This document shows, piece by piece, positions 34,897 through 42,938 of a stretch of 64,000 nt of DNA. The number at the start of each line of letters is the position of its first letter. Position 1 is the first letter of the stretch. The stretch is taken from the NCBI GenBank assembly GCA_050916095.1, contig CP050901.1, positions 3,782,001 through 3,846,000 on the forward strand. The letters run 5' to 3'. The notes under the pieces were generated by a model that worked only from the letters and a program-made list of their open reading frames with translations, did no database searches and was not told where the DNA came from. The stretch comes from JANPCX01 sp050916095 (GTDB taxonomy: Bacteria; Pseudomonadota; Gammaproteobacteria; Burkholderiales; Burkholderiaceae_C). The position numbers and the translations under genes were made by a program.

Positions 34897-35283
34897 ATGA
34901 TCGAATTTTTGCTGGAACTCTTCGGCGAGTTTTTCTTGCAGCTGTGCATCGAGGCCCTGGCCGAGATGGGTTTGCATGCGGTAGCGGACCCGCTGCGTCG
35001 CCCCGTAAACCCGTGGCTCGCGGCATTGGGCTATGTCGTGTTGGGTGCGCTGCTCGGGGTCTTGAGCTTGTGGCTCTTCCCGGTGCACCTGATAGGCAAT
35101 CACACATGGCGTTACCTGAATCTCATCATCACCCCGGCTGCGGTGGGGCTGGCCATGATGTGGGTGGGCATGTGGCGGGCCAAACGCGGTCAGGAGGTCA
35201 TGCGGCTGGATCGCTTCACCTTCGGTTTTTTGTTTGCGTTTGCGCTGGGCGTGACGCGGTTTGTTTTTGGCGCCGTGGAGTAA
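34897..35283 (+). CDS. hypothetical inner-membrane protein
   Basis: A 128-residue protein beginning MIEFLLELFGEFFLQLCIEA, with later helices (LAALGYVVLGALLGVLSLWLF, YLNLIITPAAVGLAMMWVGM and TFGFLFAFALGVTRFVFG). No known catalytic motif. The ATG at 34876 is an alternative start. Confidence 0.65.
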   Translation: MIEFLLELFGEFFLQLCIEALAEMGLHAVADPLRRPVNPWLAALGYVVLGALLGVLSLWLFPVHLIGNHTWRYLNLIITPAAVGLAMMWVGMWRAKRGQEVMRLDRFTFGFLFAFALGVTRFVFGAVE

Positions 35284-35334
35284 ACCACTCCAATCAAGCG
35301 CATGCGACCAGGATCAATTCAGTCTCAGGGTCTG

Positions 35335-35561
35335 TTAGCAACCTCACTGCCGTGCGTTTCGCTGACAAGTGGCACGACAACAGCGGCCACTGGTTTCGCA
35401 GCTACGGCAACGAGAACTGGGAGTTCAACGACCACGGCCTGATGCAGCGGCGATTTGCCAGCATCAATGATTTGCCGATCAAGGCGGAGGACAGGCTCTT
35501 TCATTGGCCGCTGGGGCGGCGGCCGGACGGGCATGCGGGGTTGAGTGAGTTGGGGTTGTGA
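35335..35561 (+). pseudogene. C-terminal remnant of a DUF1348 protein
   Basis: The segment encodes NLTAVRFADKWHDNSGHWFR, SYGNENWEFNDHGLMQRRF and FHWPLGRRPDGHAGLSELGL, which matches the end of DUF1348 (SnoaL/NTF2-like) proteins. The N-terminal half is missing and the upstream sequence (after 35284) is unrelated, so only a fragment survives. It lies next to the imuB stop. Confidence 0.75.
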
Positions 35562-35607
35562 GGGGAGGCTGCATGCAACTGATACGTTGGTGCGTTTGCA
35601 ATCTCCC

Positions 35608-37152
35608 TCACCCAAACCACCCCTGTAAAAACCACCCCATCGCATCCCCCTCTCGTGCATGCCGCAGTCGATACACCCACACCAAAGCGCCGCTGGGTTG
35701 GCGGGCGATGAAGTAGTCGCGTTCGCACAGCAAGCCGTCCCACCAGCCGCTTTCGATGCGTTCGGGGCCACACAGCAGTTGCAGGGTTTGGCCGTCTAAA
35801 CACGGGCGGTGGTTGCGTTCTTTCAGGGCTTGTGGTGGGCTCCGCAACCACACCGGGCGGGCGGCGGCAGGGGCGGTTTGTTGCACCTGCTGGCTGCGCT
35901 GGGCCTGCAAATGCGGGACCGTGGCTTGGGCGCTGTGGCTTGGGCTGGCGCACTCGGGGCGGTGGTCGGCCACGGCGGCGAGGCGGCGCACGTGCTCGGG
36001 GCCGAGGCGAGCCTGCAAACGTTCGATGAGTTGCACCAGGCCTTCGTTCTCGTTTTGCGGCGTTGGAAAAAGTGATTCATTGGGCGGCGCGTTTTGCACC
36101 CAGTCGGCGCATTCAAGGTGAATTTCCAACGTGGGTGCTGGCAGCTGCAAGCGTGCGAGATGCTCGCGCAGCAAGGCTTGCAGGTGTGCCAACTCGGCGC
36201 TGGCTTGGGTCAGGGCGATGCGCAAGTGGGTGTTGGCGGGCGCGTTGTCTGCATCGCCACGGGTGCGGCGTTGTTCGTGTTTCAGCCGCAAGCTGAAACA
36301 GGCCACGCGGCCTTGGCGTGCGCGGGCCCAGGCCAGCAGTTGTTCCAGCAGCACGGTGGCAGCGGGCAAGAGTTGGTCTGTGGTGTCGGCGCGTGTCCAC
36401 AGCTCCAGTTGGGCATGGAAGGTTTCGGGCAAAACCAGGGGCAGGCGTGGGTCGGCACGGGTGCCCAAGGTGCGGTCGATCTCATCGAGCAAGGCTTCAC
36501 CAAACCGCCTGTTCAGCCCGGCACGCGGCAGGCGGCACAAAGCGCCTAGGGTGTGCAGGCCCATGCTGTGTAAGGTGTCTTCATGGCCTGCGGCGCTGGC
36601 CAGCAAGGTCAGCGGGGTATCGTGCAGTTGGCGTTGGAGATCGGTGAGGTTGCCACAGCGAAACGGGGTGGTGCGGTCGTGCTTGGAAGCACAAGCTGAC
36701 CACCGCGCCAGCAAGGCCGCGCCTTGCGGTGTGGGTGCCAGGGCCAGGTGCATGCGGTGAGGCAACCGCGCCAGGGCCGATTGCAAACCTTGCAGCAAAG
36801 CCGCTTCACCACCAAAGCAGCGCAAGCTGGCCTGCACTTCCAGGAGCACGGTGTGTGCCGGGTGGCTGGCCAAGTGCACCATGGGCGTAAAAACCAAAGC
36901 TGCATGAGCCACGCGGAGCAAGGCTTGGGCGTCGCGTTTGTCGTCTGGCTGCCCAAGCAGCAGATCAGGTGCCAAGGCCAGCGCAGTGGCGCGCTTCAAA
37001 CCGGGCTGCACACCCAAGGCCAGGGCTTGGGCATTGACATGCAGCACCCGCTTGGCATCCATCAAGGCCAGCGGTGCACTCAACGTGAACGGCAAGGTGG
37101 CCGCCCAGGATTCGAGCGACAACAGGGGGAGGTGGATGGCGATCCACAGCAT
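35608..37152 (-). CDS. imuB: ImuB, Y-family polymerase-like protein
   Basis: A 514-residue Y-family-like protein starting MLWIAIHLPLLSLESWA, with LGVQPGLKRATALALAPDLLL and a thumb-like region GLHTLGALCRLPRAGLNRRFG. ImuB lacks polymerase activity in known cases and links ImuA and the error-prone DnaE2 to the beta clamp for SOS mutagenesis. No dnaE2 follows here; the DUF1348 remnant does. A palindromic repeat separates it from imuA. Confidence 0.9.
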   Translation of the reverse strand: MLWIAIHLPLLSLESWAATLPFTLSAPLALMDAKRVLHVNAQALALGVQPGLKRATALALAPDLLLGQPDDKRDAQALLRVAHAALVFTPMVHLASHPAHTVLLEVQASLRCFGGEAALLQGLQSALARLPHRMHLALAPTPQGAALLARWSACASKHDRTTPFRCGNLTDLQRQLHDTPLTLLASAAGHEDTLHSMGLHTLGALCRLPRAGLNRRFGEALLDEIDRTLGTRADPRLPLVLPETFHAQLELWTRADTTDQLLPAATVLLEQLLAWARARQGRVACFSLRLKHEQRRTRGDADNAPANTHLRIALTQASAELAHLQALLREHLARLQLPAPTLEIHLECADWVQNAPPNESLFPTPQNENEGLVQLIERLQARLGPEHVRRLAAVADHRPECASPSHSAQATVPHLQAQRSQQVQQTAPAAARPVWLRSPPQALKERNHRPCLDGQTLQLLCGPERIESGWWDGLLCERDYFIARQPSGALVWVYRLRHAREGDAMGWFLQGWFG

Positions 37153-37219
37153 GGGGGGTGCAATCTTTACAAAAACAACACGAGGCGAGGTTCAAACCAA
37201 ATCTTGATTCGCAAACATT

Positions 37220-37347
37220 CCTCAACCCTCCTTCGTTCGCCATGACCCTTCGATGGGGTTCAGGACAAGACCTGTCGAAGGGGCGCGCGGAGCAACACAC
37301 GCAGGCTTCGACAGGCTCAGCCCGAACGGAGGTGAGGGGGGCTGAGG
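37220..37347. repeat. palindromic repeat, family member c
   Basis: The core CAGGCTCAGCCCGAACGGAGG lies opposite CCTCCTTCGTTCGC. Outer C-rich and G-rich stretches (CCTCAACCCTCC and GAGGTGAGGGGGGCTGAGG) also pair partly. It lies in the 206-bp gap between imuA and imuB, so transcription of imuB from the imuA promoter must cross it. Confidence 0.8.
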
Positions 37348-37358
37348 CTTGTCGCTAA

Positions 37359-38300
37359 TCAAGCCAAATTAACAAACGCAGCCGGTCGCAGCAAAGGCAG
37401 GTCTTGTGCGGTCTCTGGGATAGAACGCCCATCGTTCGGCAGCACCGACGGCAAGTTCAGCAACAGCGGTTGCAGGCGCGGTGGACCTGTGCGTTTGAAA
37501 AGTTGAATGGACAGTTGCTCAGCCCCAGCTTGATGTGCCGATGCATGCTTTGCAGCGTGTGACACTTGCCAAGCAGCCACAGGTTTCAACCCCAAACGCA
37601 GCGGGGCTGCACTGGGCTGCATGTGTTGTTGAGCATCGGCCCCCCACCACGGGCGCAGCATGAAGGCCGGGCCATCGTGGTGTTGTGCGGCCAGTTGCAA
37701 ACGGCGCAGGTACTCTGGGCGCAGCCCCGCAGGCAACCATGCCACCACCGCCCCCACATGGCCGCTTTTGAGCACTTGCTCCAAGGCCCACAAGTTTTTT
37801 TGATTGGCGCTGTTCTTGTAGGGCTTGGCCGCTTTTAGCTGTGCCATTGGCAGTGACATTGGCGGTGATGTGGGCCGCGATGTTGGCAATGACGCAGGCT
37901 GTGCAGCACCAGGTACAGCGACCACCTCACGGGTTTGAATCAACAGCAACTGCGGCACATCCAGCCCCAGTTGGGCCAGGGCCAGGGCCGACAACGCAGC
38001 CGGTGGGTCAAAGAACATCACCACCCGCCCCGCTTGCTGCGTGGCCACGAGGCTGGGTGCCAAAAGACGTACTTCGCCCATGCCAATTTGCGCGAACAAC
38101 AACTCACTGAGCGCACGGCGCGGCCAGCCACCGCCGGGCAACTCGGCGTCCAGCGGGGCAAAACCTGTGGGCAACCCACGCTCGCTGGAGCGCCCCAGTT
38201 GGTGCCCCAGCCACAAACTCGGGTGCAGGGCGATGGCGGCTGTGGCCTTGCGGGCCGCAGGACGCAACAAGGCGGCTGAGCTGGGTGCTGGGTGCTGCAT
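37359..38300 (-). CDS. imuA: ImuA, RecA-like translesion synthesis protein
   Basis: A 313-residue protein with GLPTGFAPLDAELPGGGWPR and LSELLFAQIGMGEVRLLAP, typical of ImuA, a RecA-like protein without clear ATP-binding. It also has QLKAAKPYKNSANQKNLWAL and LLLNLPSVLP. It partners ImuB and DnaE2 in damage-induced mutagenesis. A low-complexity stretch (SLPTSRPTSPPMSLPM) lies in the middle. The start is 34 bases after the VOC gene stop, so the two may be cotranscribed. Confidence 0.88.
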   Translation of the reverse strand: MQHPAPSSAALLRPAARKATAAIALHPSLWLGHQLGRSSERGLPTGFAPLDAELPGGGWPRRALSELLFAQIGMGEVRLLAPSLVATQQAGRVVMFFDPPAALSALALAQLGLDVPQLLLIQTREVVAVPGAAQPASLPTSRPTSPPMSLPMAQLKAAKPYKNSANQKNLWALEQVLKSGHVGAVVAWLPAGLRPEYLRRLQLAAQHHDGPAFMLRPWWGADAQQHMQPSAAPLRLGLKPVAAWQVSHAAKHASAHQAGAEQLSIQLFKRTGPPRLQPLLLNLPSVLPNDGRSIPETAQDLPLLRPAAFVNLA

Positions 38301-38334
38301 GGGGATTAAAAATTCAGGGCAGGATAGTCGCCAC

Positions 38335-38748
38335 TCACTCTGGCCGATGGCACACGGCTTCTATGTTGTTGCCTTCGGGGTCGATGACAAAAGCACCGTA
38401 GTAGTGGGGGTGGTAGTCGGGGCGCAAACCGGGGGCGCCGTTGTCTTTTGCCCCGGCAGCCAGGGCTGCGCGATAAAAAGCATCCACCTGTGCACGACTT
38501 TCAGCCCGCCATGCCAGGTGACAGCCCGCCGTCGCGGGTGGCCCACCGTAGGGCGAGGGGCCATCAATGAACCACACATCGGCTTTTTTGCCATCAGGCT
38601 CAGAAGAGTCGGGATAGGAGAAGCCCAAAATGTTCGCGCCGTGCTGCCCTTCATAGGCCACGCTGTAGCCCAGTGGCGCAAGCGCCGCGCCGTAGAAGGC
38701 TTTGGCACGGTGGATGTCGGTCACGCGGAAAGTCATGTGGTCTAGCAT
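38335..38748 (-). CDS. VOC family (glyoxalase-fold) protein
   Basis: A 137-residue vicinal-oxygen-chelate protein: MLDHMTFRVTDIHRAKAFYG at the start, then AGCHLAWRAESRAQVDAFY and FVIDPEGNNIEAVCH. Such proteins bind a metal and include glyoxalases and antibiotic-resistance proteins. Substrate unknown. It is the first gene after the split LexA box, followed by imuA on the same strand. Confidence 0.88.
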   Translation of the reverse strand: MLDHMTFRVTDIHRAKAFYGAALAPLGYSVAYEGQHGANILGFSYPDSSEPDGKKADVWFIDGPSPYGGPPATAGCHLAWRAESRAQVDAFYRAALAAGAKDNGAPGLRPDYHPHYYGAFVIDPEGNNIEAVCHRPE

Positions 38749-38834
38749 GAAGAATCACTCCAGAGGTGGGTGCGCGCCCTGCACAACAACACACAACGGC
38801 TGCTGGCGCGCACTGTTTTTGGCAAGAGCATTTA

Positions 38835-38846
38835 CTGTATATTTAT
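38835..38846. promoter_or_regulatory. left half of a LexA box, split by IS1595-like element
   Basis: CTGTATATTTAT at 38835-38846 is the left part of the operator CTGTATATTTATACAG (CTGT-N8-ACAG). The IS inserted after the central AT-rich 8 bases and duplicated them. On this side, the ACAG half is replaced by AAGG of the IS. Confidence 0.85.
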
Positions 38847-39938
38847 AAGGGGTATCCACTTAGCTCCAGCGAAGCCCAAAACACTGGATACCCATCCAGT
38901 AATGTTACGCCTGCTCGGACTGCGCGCGCAAGGGGTTCACAACGTTGTCGTAGGTCACCGGATCGGTAATCACGGCCTGTTGCAGCAGGCGGTAGAACAG
39001 CATGCCGCGCGAGCCCGAAGTGCGGCGGTTGAAACGGAAGACGAACTCATCCAGGTAAGCGTCCAGGTGTGCTGGCTGGACTGAGCCATGGTGCGTTCCC
39101 AGTATCCATCGCTTGACCAGCGAAGCCACGCGATGCACACCGGCCATGGACACATGGGCAGGGATCTCCGAACCCAGCATCACCGTGCGTTGGTGGTCAT
39201 AGCCCAGATCGTTCAATGCCCTGTAAGCGGCCGATCCATCGGTTCGCACCTGCGCGCCGGGCTCAATTGCCGCTTGCACGAACGGCACGACACTCTCTGC
39301 GGAGTCGTTGTCGATGCGGCGCAATCGAATACGTCCAAAACCTTTGGGCTGCACCATCTCCACCGCTAGAACGACCAAAACCTTACTCGTATTGTTCTTG
39401 CGCCTCATAGGAGAAATGGGCTCCTCGCGGTCAGTGATGGCCAGGTAAGTTTCGTCGACTTCGACCACCCCCTTCAAGCGAGCCCGGTCAGGCCGCACCA
39501 TTGCGCGGCGAAACCGGTGCAGCATAGTCCAGGCGGTCTGATAGCTGCCCAGGCCCAGCACCCGTTGTAGACCCAGGGCACTGACGCCCTGCTTCTGATT
39601 AGTCAGATACCACGCCCCCGCCAGCCACACGCGCAGCGGTGTGCGCGTCTTGTCGAAGATCGTTCCGGCCGTCACAGTGCTTTGGCGTGCGCATGCCCGG
39701 CACATCAGCCGGGCTCGGCTGGAACGGTAGGGCTCTTGCGAAACACCGCAGGCTGGACAGACAAATCCTTGTGGCCAGCGCAGCCGCTCCAGATAGTCCA
39801 GGCACGCCTCTTCACTGCCGAACCAGTCGAGGAATTCGTTCCAGTTTTGTGGGTAGTCTTTACCGGCTTCGGGCGTTGAAGTATGCTGTGGATTCATCCA
39901 GTAGCTCAGGGGTTGCTGGAGCTAAAAGGATACCCCTT
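38847..39938 (-). mobile_element. IS1595-like insertion sequence
   Basis: A 1092-bp element with inverted ends AAGGGGTATCC and GGATACCCCTT, extending inward through TTAGCTCCAGC. The 8-bp target duplication is ATATTTAT (38839-38846 and 39939-39946), in keeping with the 8-bp AT-rich targets of the IS1595 family. It carries one transposase gene on the minus strand. Confidence 0.9.
38905..39897 (-). CDS. IS1595 (ISXO2-like) transposase
   Basis: A 330-residue transposase. A zinc-finger-like N-terminus (FVCPACG and MCRACARQ) is followed by AGTIFDKTRTPLRVWLAGAW, VVEVDETYLAI (first acid), QVRTDGSAAYRALNDLGY (second acid) and HHGSVQPAHLDAYLDEFVFR. These are the hallmarks of the ISXO2-like DDE domain of IS1595 elements. 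Intact. Confidence 0.93.
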   Translation of the reverse strand: MNPQHTSTPEAGKDYPQNWNEFLDWFGSEEACLDYLERLRWPQGFVCPACGVSQEPYRSSRARLMCRACARQSTVTAGTIFDKTRTPLRVWLAGAWYLTNQKQGVSALGLQRVLGLGSYQTAWTMLHRFRRAMVRPDRARLKGVVEVDETYLAITDREEPISPMRRKNNTSKVLVVLAVEMVQPKGFGRIRLRRIDNDSAESVVPFVQAAIEPGAQVRTDGSAAYRALNDLGYDHQRTVMLGSEIPAHVSMAGVHRVASLVKRWILGTHHGSVQPAHLDAYLDEFVFRFNRRTSGSRGMLFYRLLQQAVITDPVTYDNVVNPLRAQSEQA

Positions 39939-39950
39939 ATATTTATACAG
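39939..39950. promoter_or_regulatory. right half of the split LexA box
   Basis: ATATTTATACAG at 39939-39950 is the right part of the same operator. The CTGT half is replaced by CCTT of the IS. Joined with 38835-38838 it restores CTGTATATTTATACAG, with TA and TG outside (TACTGT and ACAGTG), close to the E. coli consensus. Confidence 0.85.
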
Positions 39951-40017
39951 TGTTTTGCGCAAGCTGTTTTGCAAATACTCTCCGTCCCCCACCTGCGCTT
40001 GCGGCAAGATGCGCCCC

Positions 40018-40437
40018 ATGCCGTCTCTTGCCAAAACACCCACCACCCCACCCTGCCCTTGCCGCATCGAACAAGGCCCACCACTGGCCTATGCCGACTG
40101 CTGCGGCCGCTACCACGCGGGGCCGCTGGCCTTGCAAGCCCCCAGCGCCGAAGCCCTGATGCGCTCGCGTTACAGCGCTTTCGTCTTGAAGCTGCCCGAC
40201 TACCTGCTCGCCACCTGGCACCCGAGCACCCGCCCCAGTTCACTCGACCTGAACGATGCCGGCTTGAAGTGGTTGGGGCTGGCGGTGAAAACGTTTGAAG
40301 TGCAAGACGACACCCACGCCACCGTTGAATTCATCGCCCGCAGCAAACAAGGTGGGCGTGCGCAGCGGCTGCATGAGGTGAGCCGGTTTGTATGGGAGGA
40401 GGGGCGGTGGTTTTATTTGGAGGGGGATGGGGGGTGA
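40018..40437 (+). CDS. YchJ family protein with SEC-C motif
   Basis: A 139-residue protein. The SEC-C metal-binding motif is PCPCRIEQ with YADCCGRYH, and the family region is PSAEALMRSRYSAFVLKLPDYLLATWHPSTR and SRFVWEEGRWFYLEGD. These proteins bind zinc, and their role is unknown. Start MPSLAKTP at 40018 is chosen; MRPMPS at 40009 is possible. An IS3-like element starts 15 bases after the stop. Confidence 0.85.
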   Translation: MPSLAKTPTTPPCPCRIEQGPPLAYADCCGRYHAGPLALQAPSAEALMRSRYSAFVLKLPDYLLATWHPSTRPSSLDLNDAGLKWLGLAVKTFEVQDDTHATVEFIARSKQGGRAQRLHEVSRFVWEEGRWFYLEGDGG

Positions 40438-40516
40438 GAAGAACAGCGCCGTGACCTTGCCCCCGAAAACCGTATCCCTTGCTGAGTGATTCAATCGCAA
40501 GCAAAGGAGAGCGGAA

Positions 40517-40813
40517 ATGACGAAGAGAGCCAAAAGGGCGAGGTACACGCAGGAGTTCAAGTTCGAGGCGGTGCGGCTGGTGGAAGGCGGCCAAAGCATG
40601 GCAGCGGCCAGGACGCTTGGGGTGGTTGAGCAGACGCTGTTCAACTGGATCAAAGCGCACCGCGAAGGCAAACTCAAGGGCGCTGACAGCCGGGTCAAGG
40701 TAAGCAGCGAACAAATGGAGATCAGCCGCTTGAGGGCAGAGCTGGCGCGGGTCAAGATGGAGCGCGACATCCTGGAAAAGGCCACGGCGTACTTTGCAAA
40801 GGGATCGACGTGA
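40517..40813 (+). CDS. IS3-family transposase OrfA
   Basis: A 98-residue DNA-binding subunit with a helix-turn-helix (YTQEFKFEAVRLVEGGQSMA, QTLFNWIKAHREG) and a leucine-zipper-like end (ISRLRAELARVKMERDILEK). OrfA and OrfB are usually joined by programmed frameshifting. Confidence 0.9.
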   Translation: MTKRAKRARYTQEFKFEAVRLVEGGQSMAAARTLGVVEQTLFNWIKAHREGKLKGADSRVKVSSEQMEISRLRAELARVKMERDILEKATAYFAKGST

Positions 40814-41706
40814 AGTACGCCTTCATACAAAGCCACCGGCGGGTGTGGCCAATCTCTGTGCAGTGCCGGGTTCTGCGTGTCAGCGTGGCCGGGTATCACG
40901 AGCACTTCCTGCGGCGGGCCAGTGCGGCGCAACGACGCCACCTCAGTGATGACGCCTTGCTGGTACACATCAAAGCAATTCACGCCCAGGTCAGGGCCAG
41001 CTACGGCTGGCCTCGCATGTGGAAAGAACTGCTGGCACGCGGCATCCGGGTGGGCAAAGACCGGGTGCAAAAGCTCATGCAATTGCACGGCATTCGCGCC
41101 AAAGGCAAACGCAGATTCAAGATCACCACCGACAGCAAACATGATTTGCCGATTGCACCCAACCTGCTGGAGCGGCAATTCAACGTTCAAGAGCCTGACA
41201 AGGTGTGGGCGGGGGACATCACCTACATCGACACCCAAGAGGGCTGGCTGTACCTGGCAGTGGTGATTGACCTCTTCAGCCGTCAAGTGGTGGGCTGGAG
41301 CTTGCGGCAAGACATGACACGCGACATCGTCATTGATGCGCTGCGCATGGCATGGTTCAAGCGACATCCAGACAAAGGCGCAGGGCTGATCTTCCACAGC
41401 GACAGAGGCAGTCAATACGCAAGCCAAGACTTCAGGGACGTGCTCAGTGAGTACGGAATTCAGGCGTCCATGAGCAGGCGGGGCAACTGTTGGGACAATG
41501 CGTGCAGCGAGACCTTGTTCGGGTCACTGAAGGTAGAACGCCTACATGGGCAGCGCTTTGAAACCAGGAGGCAAGCCAAAGACGAGGTCATGGCCTGGCT
41601 GCTTTGGTACAACCAAGCCCGGCTGCACTCGACTCTGGCCTATGTCAGTCCGATGCAGTTCGAGCAAAGCTGGTTTGCGGCCCAGGCCATGCAAGCCAAT
41701 TCGTGA
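40810..41706 (+). CDS. IS3-family transposase OrfB
   Basis: A 298-residue integrase-core protein with the DDE triad in VWAGDITYIDTQEGWLYLAV (D), IFHSDRGSQYASQDF (D) and MSRRGNCWDNACSETLFGSLK (E). The GTG start overlaps the orfA stop (GTGA). Intact. Confidence 0.93.
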   Translation: MKYAFIQSHRRVWPISVQCRVLRVSVAGYHEHFLRRASAAQRRHLSDDALLVHIKAIHAQVRASYGWPRMWKELLARGIRVGKDRVQKLMQLHGIRAKGKRRFKITTDSKHDLPIAPNLLERQFNVQEPDKVWAGDITYIDTQEGWLYLAVVIDLFSRQVVGWSLRQDMTRDIVIDALRMAWFKRHPDKGAGLIFHSDRGSQYASQDFRDVLSEYGIQASMSRRGNCWDNACSETLFGSLKVERLHGQRFETRRQAKDEVMAWLLWYNQARLHSTLAYVSPMQFEQSWFAAQAMQANS

Positions 41707-41789
41707 CTCGGTTATGGGATACGGATTACAGAGGCAAGGTCAGTTTGTGGCATGCTCCCATCGGTCAGTTGAAACCCCGCAGGTGTCCC

Positions 41790-42014
41790 ATGTCTATCCC
41801 CGTAGAAGTTTTGGAAGTTGAGGTTCTGAATCTCCCGCCTGCGGAGCGCTCACGGCTTTTGGACAGGCTGCTGGCAAGCCTCGATCCCAACCCCGAGTGG
41901 GAAGAGGCCTGGGCACAAGAGATTGATCGCCGAGAGGCCGACATCGCTGCGGGGCGAGCCACTTGGCTTGCAGGTGAAGAGGTAGTCGCTCGCCTGCGTG
42001 CCAGTTTGAAGTGA
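41790..42014 (+). CDS. antitoxin of type II system 1
   Basis: A 74-residue protein, MSIPVEVLEVEVLNLPPAER, with WEEAWAQEIDRREADIAAGR and a C-terminal toxin-binding end. This is the putative addiction-module antitoxin pattern (PF09720 type). It overlaps the downstream toxin start by 4 bases. Such antitoxins neutralise the toxin and usually repress the operon. Confidence 0.8.
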   Translation: MSIPVEVLEVEVLNLPPAERSRLLDRLLASLDPNPEWEEAWAQEIDRREADIAAGRATWLAGEEVVARLRASLK

Positions 42015-42304
42015 ACTACTTCCTCTCACCCGAGGCAGCAGAAGAACTTGCTGAGGCAGTTACCTTTTACGCTGAACAAGCCAGCACCTCGGTCGCAGCC
42101 GCCTTTCTAGCCGAGTTCACTCGGGCCGCAAGCATGATTGCAGCGAATCCCGGACTGGGCACGCGCACTTCTCGTGAGCGACGGCTCTTTCCACTGCATC
42201 GCTTTCCTTACTCGCTCGTCTATCGTTCCGAAGACGACGGCGTGCGCATAGGTGCCGTCGCGCACCACAGCCGCCGCCCTGGCTACTGGCGTGCTCGAAA
42301 ATAG
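42011..42304 (+). CDS. RelE/ParE-family toxin 1
   Basis: A 97-residue toxin starting at GTG (MNYFLSPEAAEELAEAVTFY), with FPYSLVYRSEDDGVRIGAV and the end HHSRRPGYWRARK, which fits the ParE/RelE fold. Target (ribosome-bound mRNA or gyrase) is not predicted from sequence. The 4-base GTGA overlap supports coupled translation with the antitoxin. Confidence 0.85.
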   Translation: MNYFLSPEAAEELAEAVTFYAEQASTSVAAAFLAEFTRAASMIAANPGLGTRTSRERRLFPLHRFPYSLVYRSEDDGVRIGAVAHHSRRPGYWRARK

Positions 42305-42357
42305 CGCAGTGCGAGCTATCCCCCTCGTAGAATCGAAACCTTCATTGGAGGCACACA

Positions 42358-42588
42358 ATGACTGACACTGTTGCTGAACTTGTCGCGCGTGGTAAGGCAC
42401 TTTCACCACAAGAAAGAACTCAATTGGTCGAGTTGCTGCGCGAAACGCTGGACGAGCCGATGGATGTGGGCGTTGAAGAGGCTTGGCGCCTCGAACTTCG
42501 CAGTCGCGTTGCTGCCTACGAGCGGGGCGAAGCAACGTTGTACGACGCTGACGAAGTGATCGCAGAAGCGACTCGACTCACGCGGTGA
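42358..42588 (+). CDS. antitoxin of type II system 2
   Basis: A 76-residue antitoxin, MTDTVAELVARGKALSPQER, with VEEAWRLELRSRVAAYERGE and DADEVIAEATRLTR. It shows the same layout as the first antitoxin but is clearly different in sequence. GGAGG lies 8 bases upstream of its ATG. It overlaps the next toxin by 4 bases. Confidence 0.8.
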   Translation: MTDTVAELVARGKALSPQERTQLVELLRETLDEPMDVGVEEAWRLELRSRVAAYERGEATLYDADEVIAEATRLTR

Positions 42589-42881
42589 AGGCCCTGCGCC
42601 TAGATTCAGCAGCTCGCGCGGAGCTTCTGCACGAATCACAGTATCTGGAACAAGCCCGCCCAGGGCATGGAAAGAAGTTTGTTGCCGAGGTCAAATCGAT
42701 CTTCGCGCAAATCAAACGCAACCCCTTGGCAGGCAAACCAGACGAAGAAGGATGCCGTCGGCTTCGCGTTACCGGGTTCCCGTTTTCAGTGGTCTTTCGT
42801 GAAGAACCCAACGAGACGGTCGTGTACGCGATTCGGTCAGATAAAAAACAGCCTGGGTATTGGCGTGCGCGTACAGGGTGA
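42585..42881 (+). CDS. RelE/ParE-family toxin 2
   Basis: A 98-residue toxin, MKALRLDSAARAELLHESQY, with FAQIKRNPLAGKPDEEGCRR, FPFSVVFREEPNETVVYAI and the ending PGYWRART. GTG start in a GTGA overlap with the antitoxin. It shares the GYWRAR terminus with toxin 1, which suggests that the two systems belong to one family. Confidence 0.85.
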   Translation: MKALRLDSAARAELLHESQYLEQARPGHGKKFVAEVKSIFAQIKRNPLAGKPDEEGCRRLRVTGFPFSVVFREEPNETVVYAIRSDKKQPGYWRARTG

Positions 42882-42938
42882 CACCAACTCGAACAGTCAG
42901 TCCGCGCCGAACACCCCCTTCATACTTCACCGATTGCC

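Larger units (their letters stand above)
40452..41742 (+). mobile_element. IS3-like insertion sequence
   Basis: A 1291-bp element. Inverted ends are TGACCTTGCCCCCG at the left and, reversed, TGACCTTGCCTCTG at the right, extending to CCGTATCCC in both. No matching target duplication is visible (CCG at left, GTT at right), so one flank may have been altered. It carries orfA and orfB overlapping by 4 bases. Confidence 0.9.

Noticed and set aside
38300..38335. Second LexA box directly upstream of imuA
   Set aside because: No CTGT-N8-ACAG pattern is present in the short gap between the VOC gene and imuA.
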